NCBI GenBank assembly: GCA_944739405.2
Contig: OX123187.2
Span: forward strand, 79,592,450 to 79,656,449
Direction: 5' to 3'
From: Euclidia mi
Taxonomy: Eukaryota; Arthropoda; Insecta; Lepidoptera; Erebidae
Length of the DNA: 64,000 nucleotides
Part shown: piece after piece, positions 46,946-59,040 of the stretch
Numbering within the stretch: the first letter of the stretch is position 1
Layout: each line of letters starts with the position of its first letter
The notes under the pieces: model-generated
Told to the model about the DNA's origin: nothing
The model's input: the letters and a program-made list of their open reading frames with translations, nothing else
Database searches by the model: none
Made by a program: the position numbers and the translations under genes

Positions 46946-48544
46946 GCATTACTTACGAGCTGACCTGATGAAAATACATGAAACAGTTTTTCCTTTCGAA
47001 ATATATAGTCTTATTCGTATTTAGAGATAACTAGGCGCTTGAACTTAAGAGTTATAGGTCGATCTTACGAACATTTTAAGGTGTTACCCAAACCGAAGTG
47101 GAGTTTCAAATAAATTAAAACTTGCAGGAAAAGTTACATTTTATTTTCATCCAATCGAACACTATCGTACTATGAACGAATTTGAACTAGTCATATTTTT
47201 CTTAGCCAGTTCCAGGCCACTTGGGACCCGTGCTTGCTACAAGTTAAAAGAGGCTATAACGCACACGTTTCCTTTCAGCTTCAGTGAACCCGCTTAGTTT
47301 TCTGTTATCAGATTACGTTATTGTTTTCAGATACTTTCTATTAATTTATCCTGAAATTTAATTTTAAATTTCTTTTTGTGACTGAAGGGACAGTATTTAA
47401 CCCAAATATGTTAAAGGAAGAATAATATGTAAGTCATGTCGATAATTAAGTTAACTAAAAGCAACTAGAAATTGCGTTAGAAGGAACATAAGAAATGCAT
47501 GCGCAATCTTGTGTAGAATGGCAGTACTAAACAGATTGGTCAAGTGTACCCGACTTGTCAAAGAACCTATTTACCGATACCAGAGCAATTAAAAAAACGA
47601 ATAAAGGATATCTATTCTGAATATTCTGTCATATTTTAGTGATCTGTGAATTTGATTTCTGCGCTTGTTGAAAATAAATTCTTGAAAAATAGATTCCATA
47701 TAACATGAACATATGAAGCAACATGTTCTTAGTAAAATTTCCTAGTAGAACTCTTTGCCTCTGGGTTTACTGTGCCGTAATATTGTCATTTGATTTAACA
47801 AAAATAGCAATATTAATCTAGCTTGACCATGTCATGCAAAACATAACCTTCATTATGTGGAAACAGGAACAATTCAGTCTATACCACTTATTAGTAGTCA
47901 GATACTACTCATTATTATTGGAGTTGACTTGTACCCACTAATATTGATGTGACTGGCTAGGAATATTTTATGTTAACAGTAGAATATCACTTGGTAAAAA
48001 AAAGGAATTACTTGCTTACTAAGTAAAAATAAGACTATAGGTACATATTATGTCTACCTTCGAGCATTATAATTATAAGTTATCATTTAAATCTCAAAAA
48101 TAGCCTCACTCAACGGTACTTTAACTTAACCTTAGTTGAAAATTAGACCTCATTAAGTAGCCCACTACCTAAATGAGAGCTGGAAGTCGCCTTAACCCTC
48201 TGATTTCTGAAGACCTCAGTGGAAGTTGGACAAAGGGATTAACTCTGCTTGGATATCAGCTGTTATCTGTGTTTCTTACCTTATTGCGGACATCTAAAAT
48301 AAGGATTACGTAAAAACCACAACCTAAAGTTCCAAAAGCCTATAAAATCTGGACTGTATTCATTATTTTTATTTTCATTTCAACTATTTTTATAGAAGTT
48401 TGTGTCCGAGTTGTGCATGTGTGGAGGCAAACTGTCACTTCCATTTCTATTTCTACCCGACTAAGAAAAATACACCTAGTCAAAAGTATCTTTGAGAAGT
48501 GATTGTAAAATTCAACATCAAAACTATATAAACCTGTCTTGGCA
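46946..48544. other. Non-coding stretch
   Basis: No gene or element is recognised. Confidence 0.4.
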
Positions 48545-48615
48545 GCCTCGACTGACGCAAATAAAGGGAGGCCTATGTCCAGCAGTGGACTGCGATTGGG
48601 TATGTGATGATGACT
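48545..48615 (+). mobile_element. RTE tail relic
   Basis: GGGAGGCCTATGTCCAGCAG, TGGACTGCGATTGGGTATG and TGATGATGA form a typical short 3' end of an RTE copy. Confidence 0.55.
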
Positions 48616-49143
48616 ATTATGAATGTGACAGTATATGATGACATTTTATTTACTTTTGTCCCCATATCGAACCCCATGTGGGCGAAGCCGCAGGCAAAAG
48701 TCAGTTTTATTTATAAAAGGCCATATTCATAGCCTGCGGGATTCCGCAATGAGGTGATGTCCTAGGATGAGCAGAGACATCGCCCAATAGACACGTCGGC
48801 CACCACCCGCTCTAGTACGGATGTCTCGTTGAGAGGTTGCTGAAATCATAACATGTTCCTCTACCTACCGCCTGGGTGTAATGTTACACTTTTGCCTACC
48901 CTTCGTGAATACAGAAAAAAATACTGTGACGGCCGGTGTCATGTCAAGCTGTCATCACTACGGTTACCAAGGACTACTGACGTCTATACGACAAACTAGC
49001 CGGTCGTCAAACATAATAATTAGCAAAGAGGTTTGAAGACTATGTTATTGTTTGGAAATGACAGTTTTTAGTTTGATGACGTATACACTCTGTCAAAAGT
49101 TCGCCAAATTCAGCAGTCCAATGACTGCTGGCCTGGCGGCTGA
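48616..49143. other. Non-coding stretch
   Basis: No gene is recognised. CGAAGCCGCAGGCAAAAGTC near 48683 may be a remnant of the GGCTTCGCCCG repeat. Confidence 0.35.
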
Positions 49144-49245
49144 CGGCCATCGCCTTGTTGTCAGTACAACAAGGCGATGGCCGTGCGGATAACACATTCC
49201 GTTCACGTTTTGAGGGCGTGGGTTCAAATCCCATTCATAACAGTT
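49144..49245 (+). repeat. Perfect 17-bp hairpin joined to a tRNA-like head
   Basis: GGCCATCGCCTTGTTGT, a 4-base loop, then the exact complement ending at 49181. The second arm is at the same time the start of a tRNA-like sequence with GATGGCCGTGCGGATAAC (A box) and GTGGGTTCAAATCCC (B box). Confidence 0.6.
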
Positions 49246-49832
49246 ATGTGGAATATGGTTTTTATGAAATTTGGAAAAGGTTTATGAATATTTGGCAAAT
49301 ATTTAAAAAAAAAGATTATTTAAATATTTCGAGTAAAAATTAGAAAATTCTAGAAACTTCAGAAAGGAATGGAAAGTGTAGTGTAGTGCACCTCTAGTGT
49401 TTAAAAGAGACAGGAGATGGAAAAACAAATTTAAATATTTCGAATAAAGATTGGAAAATATTAGAAACTTCAGGAAGGAATGGAAAGGTTAAAAAGATAC
49501 AGAAGATGGAAAAACAATTGAATAATGAAATGACAATCGAAATTAGTTGATCTAGAACATTCCTAGGAGTATATAAGGCGGTGTAGACGCACTGAGCGCC
49601 AGTTTAAGTTGAGAAGTGGTAAAGTGGAGAAGAAAAGGAAGAAGTAAAAGGAAGAAGTAAAAGGAAGAAAGAAGTAGTAGTGAAATAAAGTGAAGTGAAG
49701 TGCAGTGCTATAGACGTTAGTGTTGGTGCTGTCCGCGTCGAAATTGAACGACGCGTCGTATGTGTAAAGTCGAATAAAGTGTCTTCAGTGCTACTCGGTG
49801 TTTCCTTCCAATCCCGTTATCCCGTCCGTAAC
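49246..49832 (+). mobile_element. LTR-like segment, possible solo LTR
   Basis: Two ~65-bp near-repeats (AAATATTTCGAGTAAAAATT and AAATATTTCGAATAAAGATT) precede a TATA box (GTATATAAGG, about 49570) with CGCACTGAGCGCCAGTTTAA downstream. A polyadenylation signal AATAAA is near 49775, and the segment ends GTCCGTAACA. That order (U3 repeats, TATA, start, poly(A), CA) is the plan of an LTR. No second LTR or coding region is nearby and the 5' border is unclear. Confidence 0.45.
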
Positions 49833-49926
49833 AATACGATATAAAAAAATAGGTAAAATATGCCGATAAAAGACTAAATAATTTCAATACACTCGGAGAT
49901 AATCATCCATTTAAAACTTAATACAT

Positions 49927-51791
49927 ACATACATACATAGACTCACGCCTGTTTCCCGGAGGGGTAGGCAGAGACTAAGGAACGCCATTTGCAACGATCC
50001 TGACATACCTCTCTTGCTTCACTCACTCCCATCAAGTTTCTCATGCATGCTCTTCTGTTAAGGGTACTTCTGATTGTCTTTTTTTCAGGATGTCTCCAAT
50101 ATGGTCAGAGAACGTCCGCCTAGGTCTTCCCCTTTGTACTGTCCCATTCACACTTGCCTTATATATCTTCTTTGTCAGTCTTTTGTCATCCATCCTCTCC
50201 ATGTGCCCAAACCATCTTAACATGCCTTTCTCAATGCTCGTCACTACATCTTCTTTAACCCCACAACACGCTCTCATCACACAATTCTTTACTCTGTCGG
50301 TCAAAGATACACCACACATACTTCTCAGTGCTCTCATTTCTACAGCATCCACTCGCTGTCCATCGATCAAAACATTACAAGCCGTAACGCATTCTCCTTT
50401 TCAAAAACCATAACTTTCGTTTTACTTACATTCACTTTCATTCCTTTCCTCTCTAACGCACGGAGGAATTGCATGATTGTTAACATCTCCTACAATTCCT
50501 CCGCTGAATATGCAAGTATTACCTGATCATCAGCATAAAAGAGGCATTTGACATGTAACCCATTCATCCTTAATCCGCAGTCACTATGTTTTAGATCTTG
50601 CAAACAACTGTCCATGAAGAGGTTAAACAGCCGCGGCCACGCTACACATCCCTGTCTAACACCTTTTTCGACGGTAAACCAGTCAGCGTATGCCCCGTTT
50701 ATCCTCACACAAGCTCTAGAATCCTCATAAAGAGATTTTAGAGCTCGATTGAGGCTGCTGTCCACCCCATACATTGACACCACCGGCCACATTTCATTCC
50801 TTACCACTTTATCGTAAGCCTTTTCCAAATCCACGAATGCGCAATAGACCTTTTGATCTTTAGCCAAAAACTTTTTGGCTATGCTTTGCAAGGAAAAGCC
50901 TGATCCGTACATCTCCTACCCTTTCGGAATCCCGCTTTTACATCCTATATTTTCTTGTCGGTTACTTCCATAACTCTTTCTATAAGTACCTTTGCATATA
51001 ATTTGCCAACAATGCTGAGAAGGCTAATTTTGAGCGAGCCTTTTATTTATAAAGAGGCACAACTACAGCTGTGGCTATAGTTGTGCCAAATAGTCATTAG
51101 GTACTCGGTCGGTGCTCCAGCACAAGTTATATAACCGCTGCAACTGACCAACTATGATGTATGTATGATGTCCAGCCTTCGGCATTTCGACTGTAATCCT
51201 ATCATATCCTGCAGCCTTACCTACTTTCATACTTTCCAGTGCCTTCACGATCTCATCCACACCAATAACGCTTTCGTCATTGCTATCATTACCATTAATT
51301 TCAGCTATCGGTGTCTCTATCGCCGTTCTTTCAAATAAACTTTCAAAATCCTCTTTCCATCTCTTCAGCACGCACGATTCACCATTAACTATTTTTACAT
51401 TCTCGTCTCTGATGGATGTGTATTCTGAGGATTGAGTTCTTCCTCGAACTGTACGAACGGATTTCCAGAAAAATTTAATATTCCTCTGGAAAGCGTCAGA
51501 TAATCTGCTATCAAACTCATCTTTCTTTTCCTCTTTTTTCCTTTTAACCATTTCTTTCACTATTATTTTTGACCTAACAAACTCCTTTCTTGCTTCATCT
51601 ATACACTCGTTGCTTTTCCCATTCTTTCATTTGCTCTGGCAGCCAACCCATCTCACCAAGCTTTCTTCTTCTCTGACACTGCTGATTGTACATCCTTGTC
51701 CCACTACGTATTTTTAACCCTTCGTATTTTCCTTCTCTTGACCACACCACATACTTCGGACGCATACAAATACTACCTCTTCTTTAAAGGC
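49927..51791 (-). mobile_element. RTE-type LINE, minus copy with internal deletion
   Basis: On the minus strand the order is: linker domain (frame 51560-51075: 'RNIKFFWKSVRTVRGRTQSS', 'KVGKAAGYDRITVEM'), a disrupted stretch, then RT (frame 50912-50490: 'FVDLEKAYDKVVRNEMW', 'GVRQGCVAWPRLFNLFMDS', 'CLFYADDQVILA'). The C terminus follows (frame 50370-50041: 'MRALRSMCGVSLTDRVKN', 'MLRWFGHMERMDDKRLTKK'). Between 'LIDGQRV' and the C terminus about 0.3 kb present in the plus copy is missing. The 3' end carries CTCTGCCTACCCCTCCGGG, ACAGGCGTGAGTCTATG and TATG repeats, the tail shared with family 1 SINEs. One base is missing at about 50396 relative to the plus copy. Confidence 0.85.
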
Positions 51792-52533
51792 TTGGCACAA
51801 CTATAGCCACAGCTGTAGTTGTGCCTCTTTATAAAGAAAAGGCTCGCTCAAAATTAGCCTTCTCAGCATTGTTGGCAAATTATATGCAAAGGTACTTATA
51901 GAAAGAGTTATGGAAGTAACTGACAAGAAAATATAGGATGTAAAAGCGGGATTCCGAAAGGGTAGGAGATGTACGGATCAGGCTTTTCCTTGCAAAGCAT
52001 AGCCAAAAAGTTTTTGGCTAAAGATCAAAAGGTCTATTGCGCATTCGTGGATTTGGAAAAGGCTTACGATAAAGTGGTGAGGAATGAAATGTGGTCGGTG
52101 GTGTAAATAAATGGGGTGGACAGCAGCCTCATTCGAGCTCTAAAATCTCTTTATGAGGATTCTAGAGCTTGTGTGATGATAAACGGGGCATACGCTGACT
52201 GGTTTACCATCGAAAAAGGTGTTAGACAGGGATGTGTAGCGTGGCCGCGGCTGTTTAACCTCTTCATGGACAGTTGTTTGCAAGATCTAAAACATAGTGA
52301 CTGCGGATTAAGGATGAATAGGTTACATGTCAAATGCCTCTTTTATGCTGATGATCAGGTAATACTTGCATATTCAGCGGAGGAATTGCAGGAGATGTTA
52401 AGAATCATGCAATTCTCCGTGCGTTAGAGAGGAAAGGAATGAAAGTGAATGTAAGTAAAACGAAAGTTATGGTTTTTGAAAAGGAGGAATGCGTTACGGC
52501 TTGTAATGTTTTGATCGATGGACAGCGAGTGGA
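50348..52533. repeat. Inverted duplication: ~742-bp arms, ~702-bp loop
   Basis: Arms 50348-51089 and 51792-52533 are reverse complements with a few percent differences including small indels. Both lie within RTE sequence, and the loop holds RTE linker-domain coding DNA and its upstream part. The arm end itself contains the short palindrome GGCACAACTA ... TAGTTGTGCC. Confidence 0.85.
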
Positions 52534-52790
52534 GCAAGTGAATGAGTTTGTATACTTAGGTACGTTGTTTACAAGAGATGGTAAGAATGAAGAAGATATT
52601 GAAAGAAGAGTTAATGCAGGTAATAGTGTGAATGGAGCTCTGAAGGCGTTTATGAATAGCCAAAACGTATCCAAAAAGGCACGTTTGGCTGTGCATACAG
52701 GGGTATTAGAGCCTACCCTTATGTACGGTAGTGAAAGTTGGGTATGGCAGAAGAGATTTGAAACTAGAATAAATGCTGTAAAAATTACCA
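51792..52790 (+). mobile_element. RTE-type LINE, inverted partner copy
   Basis: Plus-strand copy of the same RT region: frames 52116-52427 ('ALKSLYEDSRACVMINGAY', 'FYADDQVILA') and 52439-52813 ('KTKVMVFEKEECVTACNV', 'NEFVYLGTLFTRDGKN', 'LEPTLMYGSESWVWQKR'). It starts abruptly at 51792 within RT and ends at 52790, where the 378-bp inverted repeat begins, so the 3' tail is missing. A TAA at about 52105 breaks the frame. Confidence 0.82.
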
Positions 52791-53168
52791 ATATATTTTT
52801 AAATATTCAGTAAGTATTTAACTTTATATCGTACATCATTTTGTAAAATTAATAACGTAATTTTATTTTGATTGAACATACAAAGAACTCTCCAAGCCGT
52901 ATTTATTAAAGCTGCAATCGCTTTCTTGTTCCACAAAACCTACTCCATATTGATTTTTAATTCTGGAGCGGATATTTAAAAACTGATATCGCCAGACGAC
53001 TCATAAACACCGATGAAATTACTATCGTAAATATACAGTGGCCCGTTTAGAATAGAGGTTATATTTTTTATTAAGTCGATTGGATCGTTTTTTTTTGGGA
53101 TCTCATTTGAGCAGAGACTTTTTCAAAAATAAAAACGACCAACGCAAAGTATACAGAGATTTAAAATA

Positions 53169-54504
53169 ACAAAGGATATGTGATCCATCATTCGTTGTTT
53201 TGACTGTCCGAAAATAATGTTATTTTTAGAGAACACATCCGCAACAATCCAGACTGCAGTCGACGACAACCGTTTTGCCGTTCAGTGCAGTCAAATTAAA
53301 AAAAACAGAAATTGACAGTAATTTTGATTTCACAGTACAAAGCTTCAAGCGTACTTTAAATAACACATTATTTTAATAAACATATTAACTTTTCGCTTTA
53401 ATTCGTAATTCAATTCGAAGAATACAGTTTTATTGTCACATTGACGAAATGCAGGACACATTTTATCAAAGATTTTATTCATTCCATCCATATTGTTATA
53501 TTACAATAATCAGTGAAACACGTTGCCTATGGCAAATGGTATTATGAGTTTCCTCTGCCATATGCGCTTTGTTACTGACAACAATGTATTTCATGTAATA
53601 TCAGGCATTTTGTTAATAATAACAGTATTGCAGGAATACTCACACATCGCTGTCTATGCAATTATAATCATGTAAGTACCCAAATCCTGTCGGGTAACTA
53701 GACAACTGACAGAAAAGCTAAGATTTACTTATTATAATACAACGTAGATCACTGTAAATAACAAATGCTATCACAATATGATTGGAAGTCAATCTGAGGA
53801 TTTGGCCTACTATATCACATAGTCGGACGCGATGTTAGGAATTTGATGTCAAGTTTTCCGTTTAAACCCAAAGATACAACTTGCTTCTCGTATTTCATTT
53901 ATATTAGCCGCCTCTTACGATACCTACGAACGAAATGTGGTAGTGATATTCTGAATCGGTCACCACGCACACTTCTACATATTATATACCTAAATACAAA
54001 CGACTAGCTGTGCCGCGACTTCACCTTCCATACCTCGTTCAACAGTTGAATCACATCGCTCACTCGAGTTAGTACGAGTTTATTCTCTCTTGTTATTCTT
54101 CCTTTTGATCAGCTGCTCGGCTGTCCCAAATCAAAACACAGTAAGGGACTTCAAACTAATTTTACAGGAGGGCAAAAAAAGCTGTTTTTATTATGCCTTA
54201 CCAAACTATGAAGCTACAGCTGAATATGATTCTTGGACGTGGTAGATAAGATCGCTGTCTACATTTTTGCATAGTAAGACTTCAAAAATATAATTTGATG
54301 CACGTTGTATAACACTTACTAAGTTTGGAATGGGATCCAACACTAACCATTGCCCATGGAAACTAAACCAAAACACAGTAAGTAATAAGACATTATTAGG
54401 TTTTGTTTTTTTTTTTTGAAAACTTTAGTTATGATAAAAGTTATGATAAAGAAAATTAGTAAATAAATATTGCAGTATAACACATTTACGAGAATTAACT
54501 ATGT
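53169..54504. other. Non-coding spacer between the inverted arms
   Basis: It contains a diverged copy of the repeat of 35322-35550 near 53815-53965 and a GCCGCGACTTCACC-type repeat start near 54010. No gene is recognised. Confidence 0.4.
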
Positions 54505-55109
54505 TTATTATTCGGGGAGATGGGCCTCGTTAGCCTTGGTTGGCAACCTATCTAGGAGAAGGAAAACTCCGAAATTAAACCAACTTCTAGGGAGCATACC
54601 TGACACTAAACCCCGATCTAAGGTGTGAACCGACCCGTGCCGAGGGATTTGTGGCCAGAGGACAAGCTGGTTGTAAACGGAGGGTACCTGTGTTGGCAGT
54701 CACAGGGCACAGCTGATATTCCGCCTTACCCCCGTAAAGGGCTCTGCGGGAGTGAACAGTCTAGATCCCTACATCTCGTGGGAACGCTATGGGAACAAAA
54801 GCTACTTCTTCTCCATACGGCGGCGACGCGGTTCGCAACCCGCCACGTCTCGTTCCCCGCGAGGGCGAAAAGTGGCCTACGGAAAGCCGGTTTGCAACGT
54901 TGAACGTTGGAGGTGGGATGGACGGCAAATTGGATGAAGTATGTCAGATGATGGATGATAGAAAGATTGATGTTCTTTGTGTGAATGAAACAAAAAGGAA
55001 AGGGTGTGACACCACCCAGTATGGCGCATATACGGTGTATTGGTCTGGGGTAGATAGTACCACCAGAGCCTGCAAAGGAGTTGGTGTAATACTATCTGCG
55101 CAAATATGA
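54505..55109 (+). mobile_element. RTE-type LINE 5' end: leader and start of endonuclease
   Basis: A GC-richer leader (GGGCCTCGTTAGCCTTGG) leads into a frame ending at 55109: 'TLNVGGGMDGKLDEVCQMM', 'DRKIDVLCVNETKRKGCD', 'AYTVYWSGVDSTTRACKGVG', 'VILSAQI'. This is the N terminus of an AP endonuclease (N of LNV, E of NETK) of the kind annotated in insects as craniofacial development protein 2-like. It is probably from the same family as the RT copies at 50-52.8 kb. It is cut off at the right inverted-repeat arm. Confidence 0.8.
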
Positions 55110-55491
55110 CTTCTATTTTAAATCTCTGTATACTTTGCGTTGGTCGTTTTTATTTTTGAAAAAGTCTCTGCTCAAATGAGACCCCGAAAAAAAACGATCC
55201 AATCGACTTAATAAAAAATATAACCTCTATTCTAAACGGGCCACTGTATATTTACGATAGTAATTTCATCGGTGTTTATGAGTCGTCTGGCGATATCAGT
55301 TTTTAAATATCGGCTCCAGACTTAAAAATCAATAAGGAGTAGGTTTTGTGGAACAAGAAAGCGATTGCAGCTTTAATAAATACGGCTTGGCGAGTTCTTT
55401 GTATGTTCAGTCAAAATAAAATTACGTTATTAATTTTACAAAATGATGTACGATATAAAGTTAAATACTTACTGAAGATTTAAAAATATAT

Positions 55492-56449
55492 TATTATTAC
55501 GATCCGTTTACTTTAGGTAGAATAAAACAGTGTGGAGGAATAAGGTCTGGTGTTCCTGCAACTAGGGGGAGGTTCCTTAACTAGGCTACGTATTTTATCT
55601 GAAGAAAAGAGCAGAACTAGTTCTCATGAAGTTAGTGATATCAAACTACTAGATGCAATATATATAGTAGGCAAATTAGAATTTTGACTCGTACTTGAAG
55701 TCAAGCCTATCATCAGACCACTTCATTTGGTACCATATTATTGTATTGACGTCGAATCTACGCATAATTGTGCTAAGATTCATGATGATATGTATAATAA
55801 TAACAAATATATATAATAACAAAAACTGGGCGATAGTGCGTTTTTTTTTTACTGTTAGGCTTAATAAAAGCGTGTTAAAATTAGATGAAACCGGGGCGAA
55901 TTGATACAATATTATCAACCTTTCTGCGTCATTTTAGCAAAATTACTGAGGTAATGTTTGAAATTCATTTCAAATTGCATTACTTCCTGTTCACTTATTT
56001 ATCAGAAAGTTACTCGTCGGAAGCTGTGTAAAATACATAATAATTATGTGAATTTTATGGCATAAAATCAACTAGCTTTTTGCACAATCTACGAAAGTTT
56101 TTTATTTCTACTTCATCAGTAGTAGAAATTCAATTTATTTTCTTCTTCATAGAAACTGGTGGTAATTTATTCTTTATTTGACGACGACGAAAAAATCGAA
56201 AGTCGTTATTGCTGCACTAAGTATTCATTGTAAAATCTTCCGTCATTATAAATTGTATTTTAGGATATTTAACTATAGTTAAGCAATTAGAGAATTATGC
56301 TTTTTTTATATTACCTACGTGAGTCGGTACTTTAAAATTGATATTAGTGTCCTTTGAATGTGAGTAAATGCTACGAATATTTTATGTCCTTTTGCGAATT
56401 TACTCAAAGTAACAATATATGTACCTAACTGTTTAAATATTCGTATGGT
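55492..56449. other. Non-coding stretch
   Basis: AT-rich; no gene or element recognised. Confidence 0.4.
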
Positions 56450-56454
56450 ATGGT

Positions 56455-56671
56455 ATTAAGTTCAGGTTATAGTGAGAATGTGTGTGTCGAGGCGGTGGAT
56501 GAGCCGCTAGTGCCGGTCGATGCTCATCACCCGCCGCTAGCGATGCAAGTGCGGCTCGCGAGCGCGACCCGCGTCGCCGCCCGGGCCCCCGCCGTCGCGT
56601 CGCCGCTGTCAACTCGAGCGCGTCTGATTCATGCACACACAATATTACAACGCAATGGAACTTTTATATAG
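56455..56671 (+). other. GC-rich patch, possible host exon
   Basis: About 200 bp of strongly GC-rich sequence sits in AT-rich surroundings. A plus frame 'SGYSENVCVEAVDEPLVPVD' follows a possible acceptor (AAGTTCAG at about 56458-56465) and runs to TAG at 56669-56671; the opposite strand is also open. No family is recognised. Base composition is the main reason to suspect an exon or CpG-rich regulatory DNA. Confidence 0.3.
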
Positions 56672-56769
56672 CGGACTATGAATTGTTATATTATAGGTTA
56701 CTTTCGATTGATTGGAGAGGCATGTACGAGATGAGTGATTTGAAAGAAATATTGCTGTTTTTTATAATA

Positions 56770-58025
56770 CTCTCAATATCATTTTGAATGAATGTGTTCT
56801 TAGGAAAAGACCAGTTCCAAAGTCACGGTATATTTATCCGGAATGGTACACAAATTAAATCATCAAAGGCTTAAGAACCAAATCTAGACTTCACAAAAAA
56901 TTTAAAATGACTAAGAGTAGTAAGGATTATGAAGAATATTCAAAGTATAGGTCTCGTATTAAAAAATCTATAGAAACAGGTTATAAGTTACACCAGAATA
57001 AAATTCAGTGTCAGTTTGCTAAAGATCCAAAATCTTTCTGGCAATACATACGATCAAAAAAAAGTGCAGCAAACAATAATTCTATTATAAGTAATGGAAA
57101 ACATTTGTCGGATAACGAGTGTGCAAAACAGTTTGCAATGTTTTTTGAATTTTTGAAACAGTAAACAGCCGCCACGACTAGACGCTCGAGCAGTGGCGAA
57201 GTCGGGAGCAGGGAGCGCGGCGCGGGTGCACCTGGATGCGCTCAGTCTTTATGATGTTAAAGTGGCGCTAAGGCGACTGAAGCCGAAGCGGTTGGCAGGC
57301 CCGGATGGAATACCGGCTTTTCTGTTTAGAGATTGTGGTAGGGTGCTCAAAGAACCTTTGCTTTATATTTTTAATACTTGTCTTTATTCATCAGCGTTCC
57401 CAGCGCAAAGGAAGATCACGCGAGTTATACTGGTACCTAAGGGAAAAGTGGGATCAGACATAAATGTATCCCACTTTATTTGTACTTGGTATGGTGGGCT
57501 ACAACCAACCGAATGTACAACGGGAATCCACACCTGTTGCATACATGGTGAAGTTGCTCCGTGGCGTAGGGCATAACCCAGGAGTACTGGGATGCCTGAG
57601 TCTGTGTGTACCAGAGCGCTACGCGTGATGATGGCGGCGCCCGCCGCTGCTGGCCGTGCCGACGGCGAGAACCAGCCTTCTCGCTAAAACACCACTCATC
57701 CGCGCGATTCGCACTATTAACAGGCTTCAGAACAGGCTTGATGTGTTCACAGTTTCTTTGAGTGAATTCGCAAAGGTATTTTTATATACATTATGTTACG
57801 GTTGTGATTAATTTTTTATTTAGTTTCTTTCTTTTAATATATTTATTATGCACGTTGTTATTATATTCATAATAGTCTGTAAGATCTGAATGTGTATTTT
57901 TAATGTAAAATTTTATTTTTGTGTTTTCTTATAAATGTACTTACATAGATTAAGACCACTCCATCGCATTAGGTGTAAGCCTATTATGATAGTGTTAGGG
58001 AGATAAAAATAAATAAATAAATAAA
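56770..58025 (+). mobile_element. Jockey-type LINE, internally deleted
   Basis: It starts near 'RPVPKSRYIYPEWY' at the end of the endonuclease. The frame 56907-57164 is the spacer ('KFKMTKSSKDYEEYSKYRSR' spans its start, 'FWQYIRSKK'), and the frame 57193-57576 opens the RT ('LKPKRLAGPDGIPAFLFRD', 'ITRVILVPKGK'). RT motifs A-C are missing; from about 57560 the sequence is the C terminus ('LLAKTPLIRAIRTINRLQ'), the 3' UTR and an AAATAAATAAATAAAT tail. It is non-functional. Confidence 0.75.
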
Positions 58026-59040
58026 ACTCAATAAATACGTAACATAAGACACCCAAAATAAAAATACTACTATTGCGCATGTCATTTTGTTGGCAATCAG
58101 CATGATGTTATCTCATCTTATAAGCCTATTGTAGTCCACTGCTGGAAGTAGACCTTACCTCAGCGTACGCCCAAGGCTCACTATTCTATTTTCGTAGAGC
58201 ATAGCTCTCTGAGTGAAAGAGTATAGCTTTTTTGTTTTTTAGTAAGTACATTGAACACATCCACAACATAAATAGAATAACGGTTAATTAACCAGTTGAG
58301 TTCAAGACATGCGTGCTATAATATGAAACGTTTGGAAATGCCTAAATACGAACTAGGTACAATTCTCTTCAATGATCTATTCCAAAAGGTTTTTGCCCGT
58401 TTCTTGCACTAATATGTCCGTGGCTTTTCTTAACCAACTGGTAAACTTGTAAATTCATGTTTATTCACGTTAAAATAAACATTCATTATCAAGCCTGTGA
58501 TGGGTCTGGATATCTTCAATTACCATTTCCTTTGACGCCGCGTAACCAATATTTATGAAACGAGTAAGTGTGCATTTTATATGTGATTAATTAATATCAT
58601 CTTTTATCTACCAATATCTAATTTTATGATATTCAGCTTGTAAAGACAGCTTCATTACTTTGTACTTTTTTTTAATTTAGTGCGTATTTGTTTACCTATC
58701 TTTGAGACAGTTGTAATATTTTAAATAATTTTAGTCTAAACGGCCAATCCTGACAATCGCACGACCTCATGCGCATGGTGTCAAGCATCTACAGGACGCG
58801 GCGTTATTCCTCCAGACCTGTTCAATGAGTAAAGATACACATTAACATTCGCTCGGCCTTTCCTGACCAGAATGAAATTCATCGCTAATGCGTAGTAACT
58901 TGGATTGGGCATGTCGAACCAATTTATTCAATTACTCAACCATGGCACGAGCGTAGTATGGACCATGGACCCTCTTGGGGTACCAGGTCCTACCGACCGA
59001 ATACCAAAATGCTACATAGGCTTATCAGGCTCAGCTGACT
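58026..59040. other. Non-coding with an RTE tail relic
   Basis: Minus-strand RTE tail at about 58135-58215 (CCTATTGTAGTCCACTGCTG, GTAGACCTTACCTCAG). No gene is recognised in the rest. Confidence 0.4.

Larger units (their letters stand above)
52791..55491. repeat. 378-bp inverted repeat with ~1.9-kb spacer
   Basis: Arms 52791-53168 and 55114-55491 are nearly identical in inverted orientation. The left arm abuts the truncated 3' end of the plus RTE copy; the right arm abuts the truncated end of an RTE 5' fragment. Neither arm starts with a recognised transposon terminus. A long-TIR element or another fold-back duplication are both possible. Confidence 0.85.
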
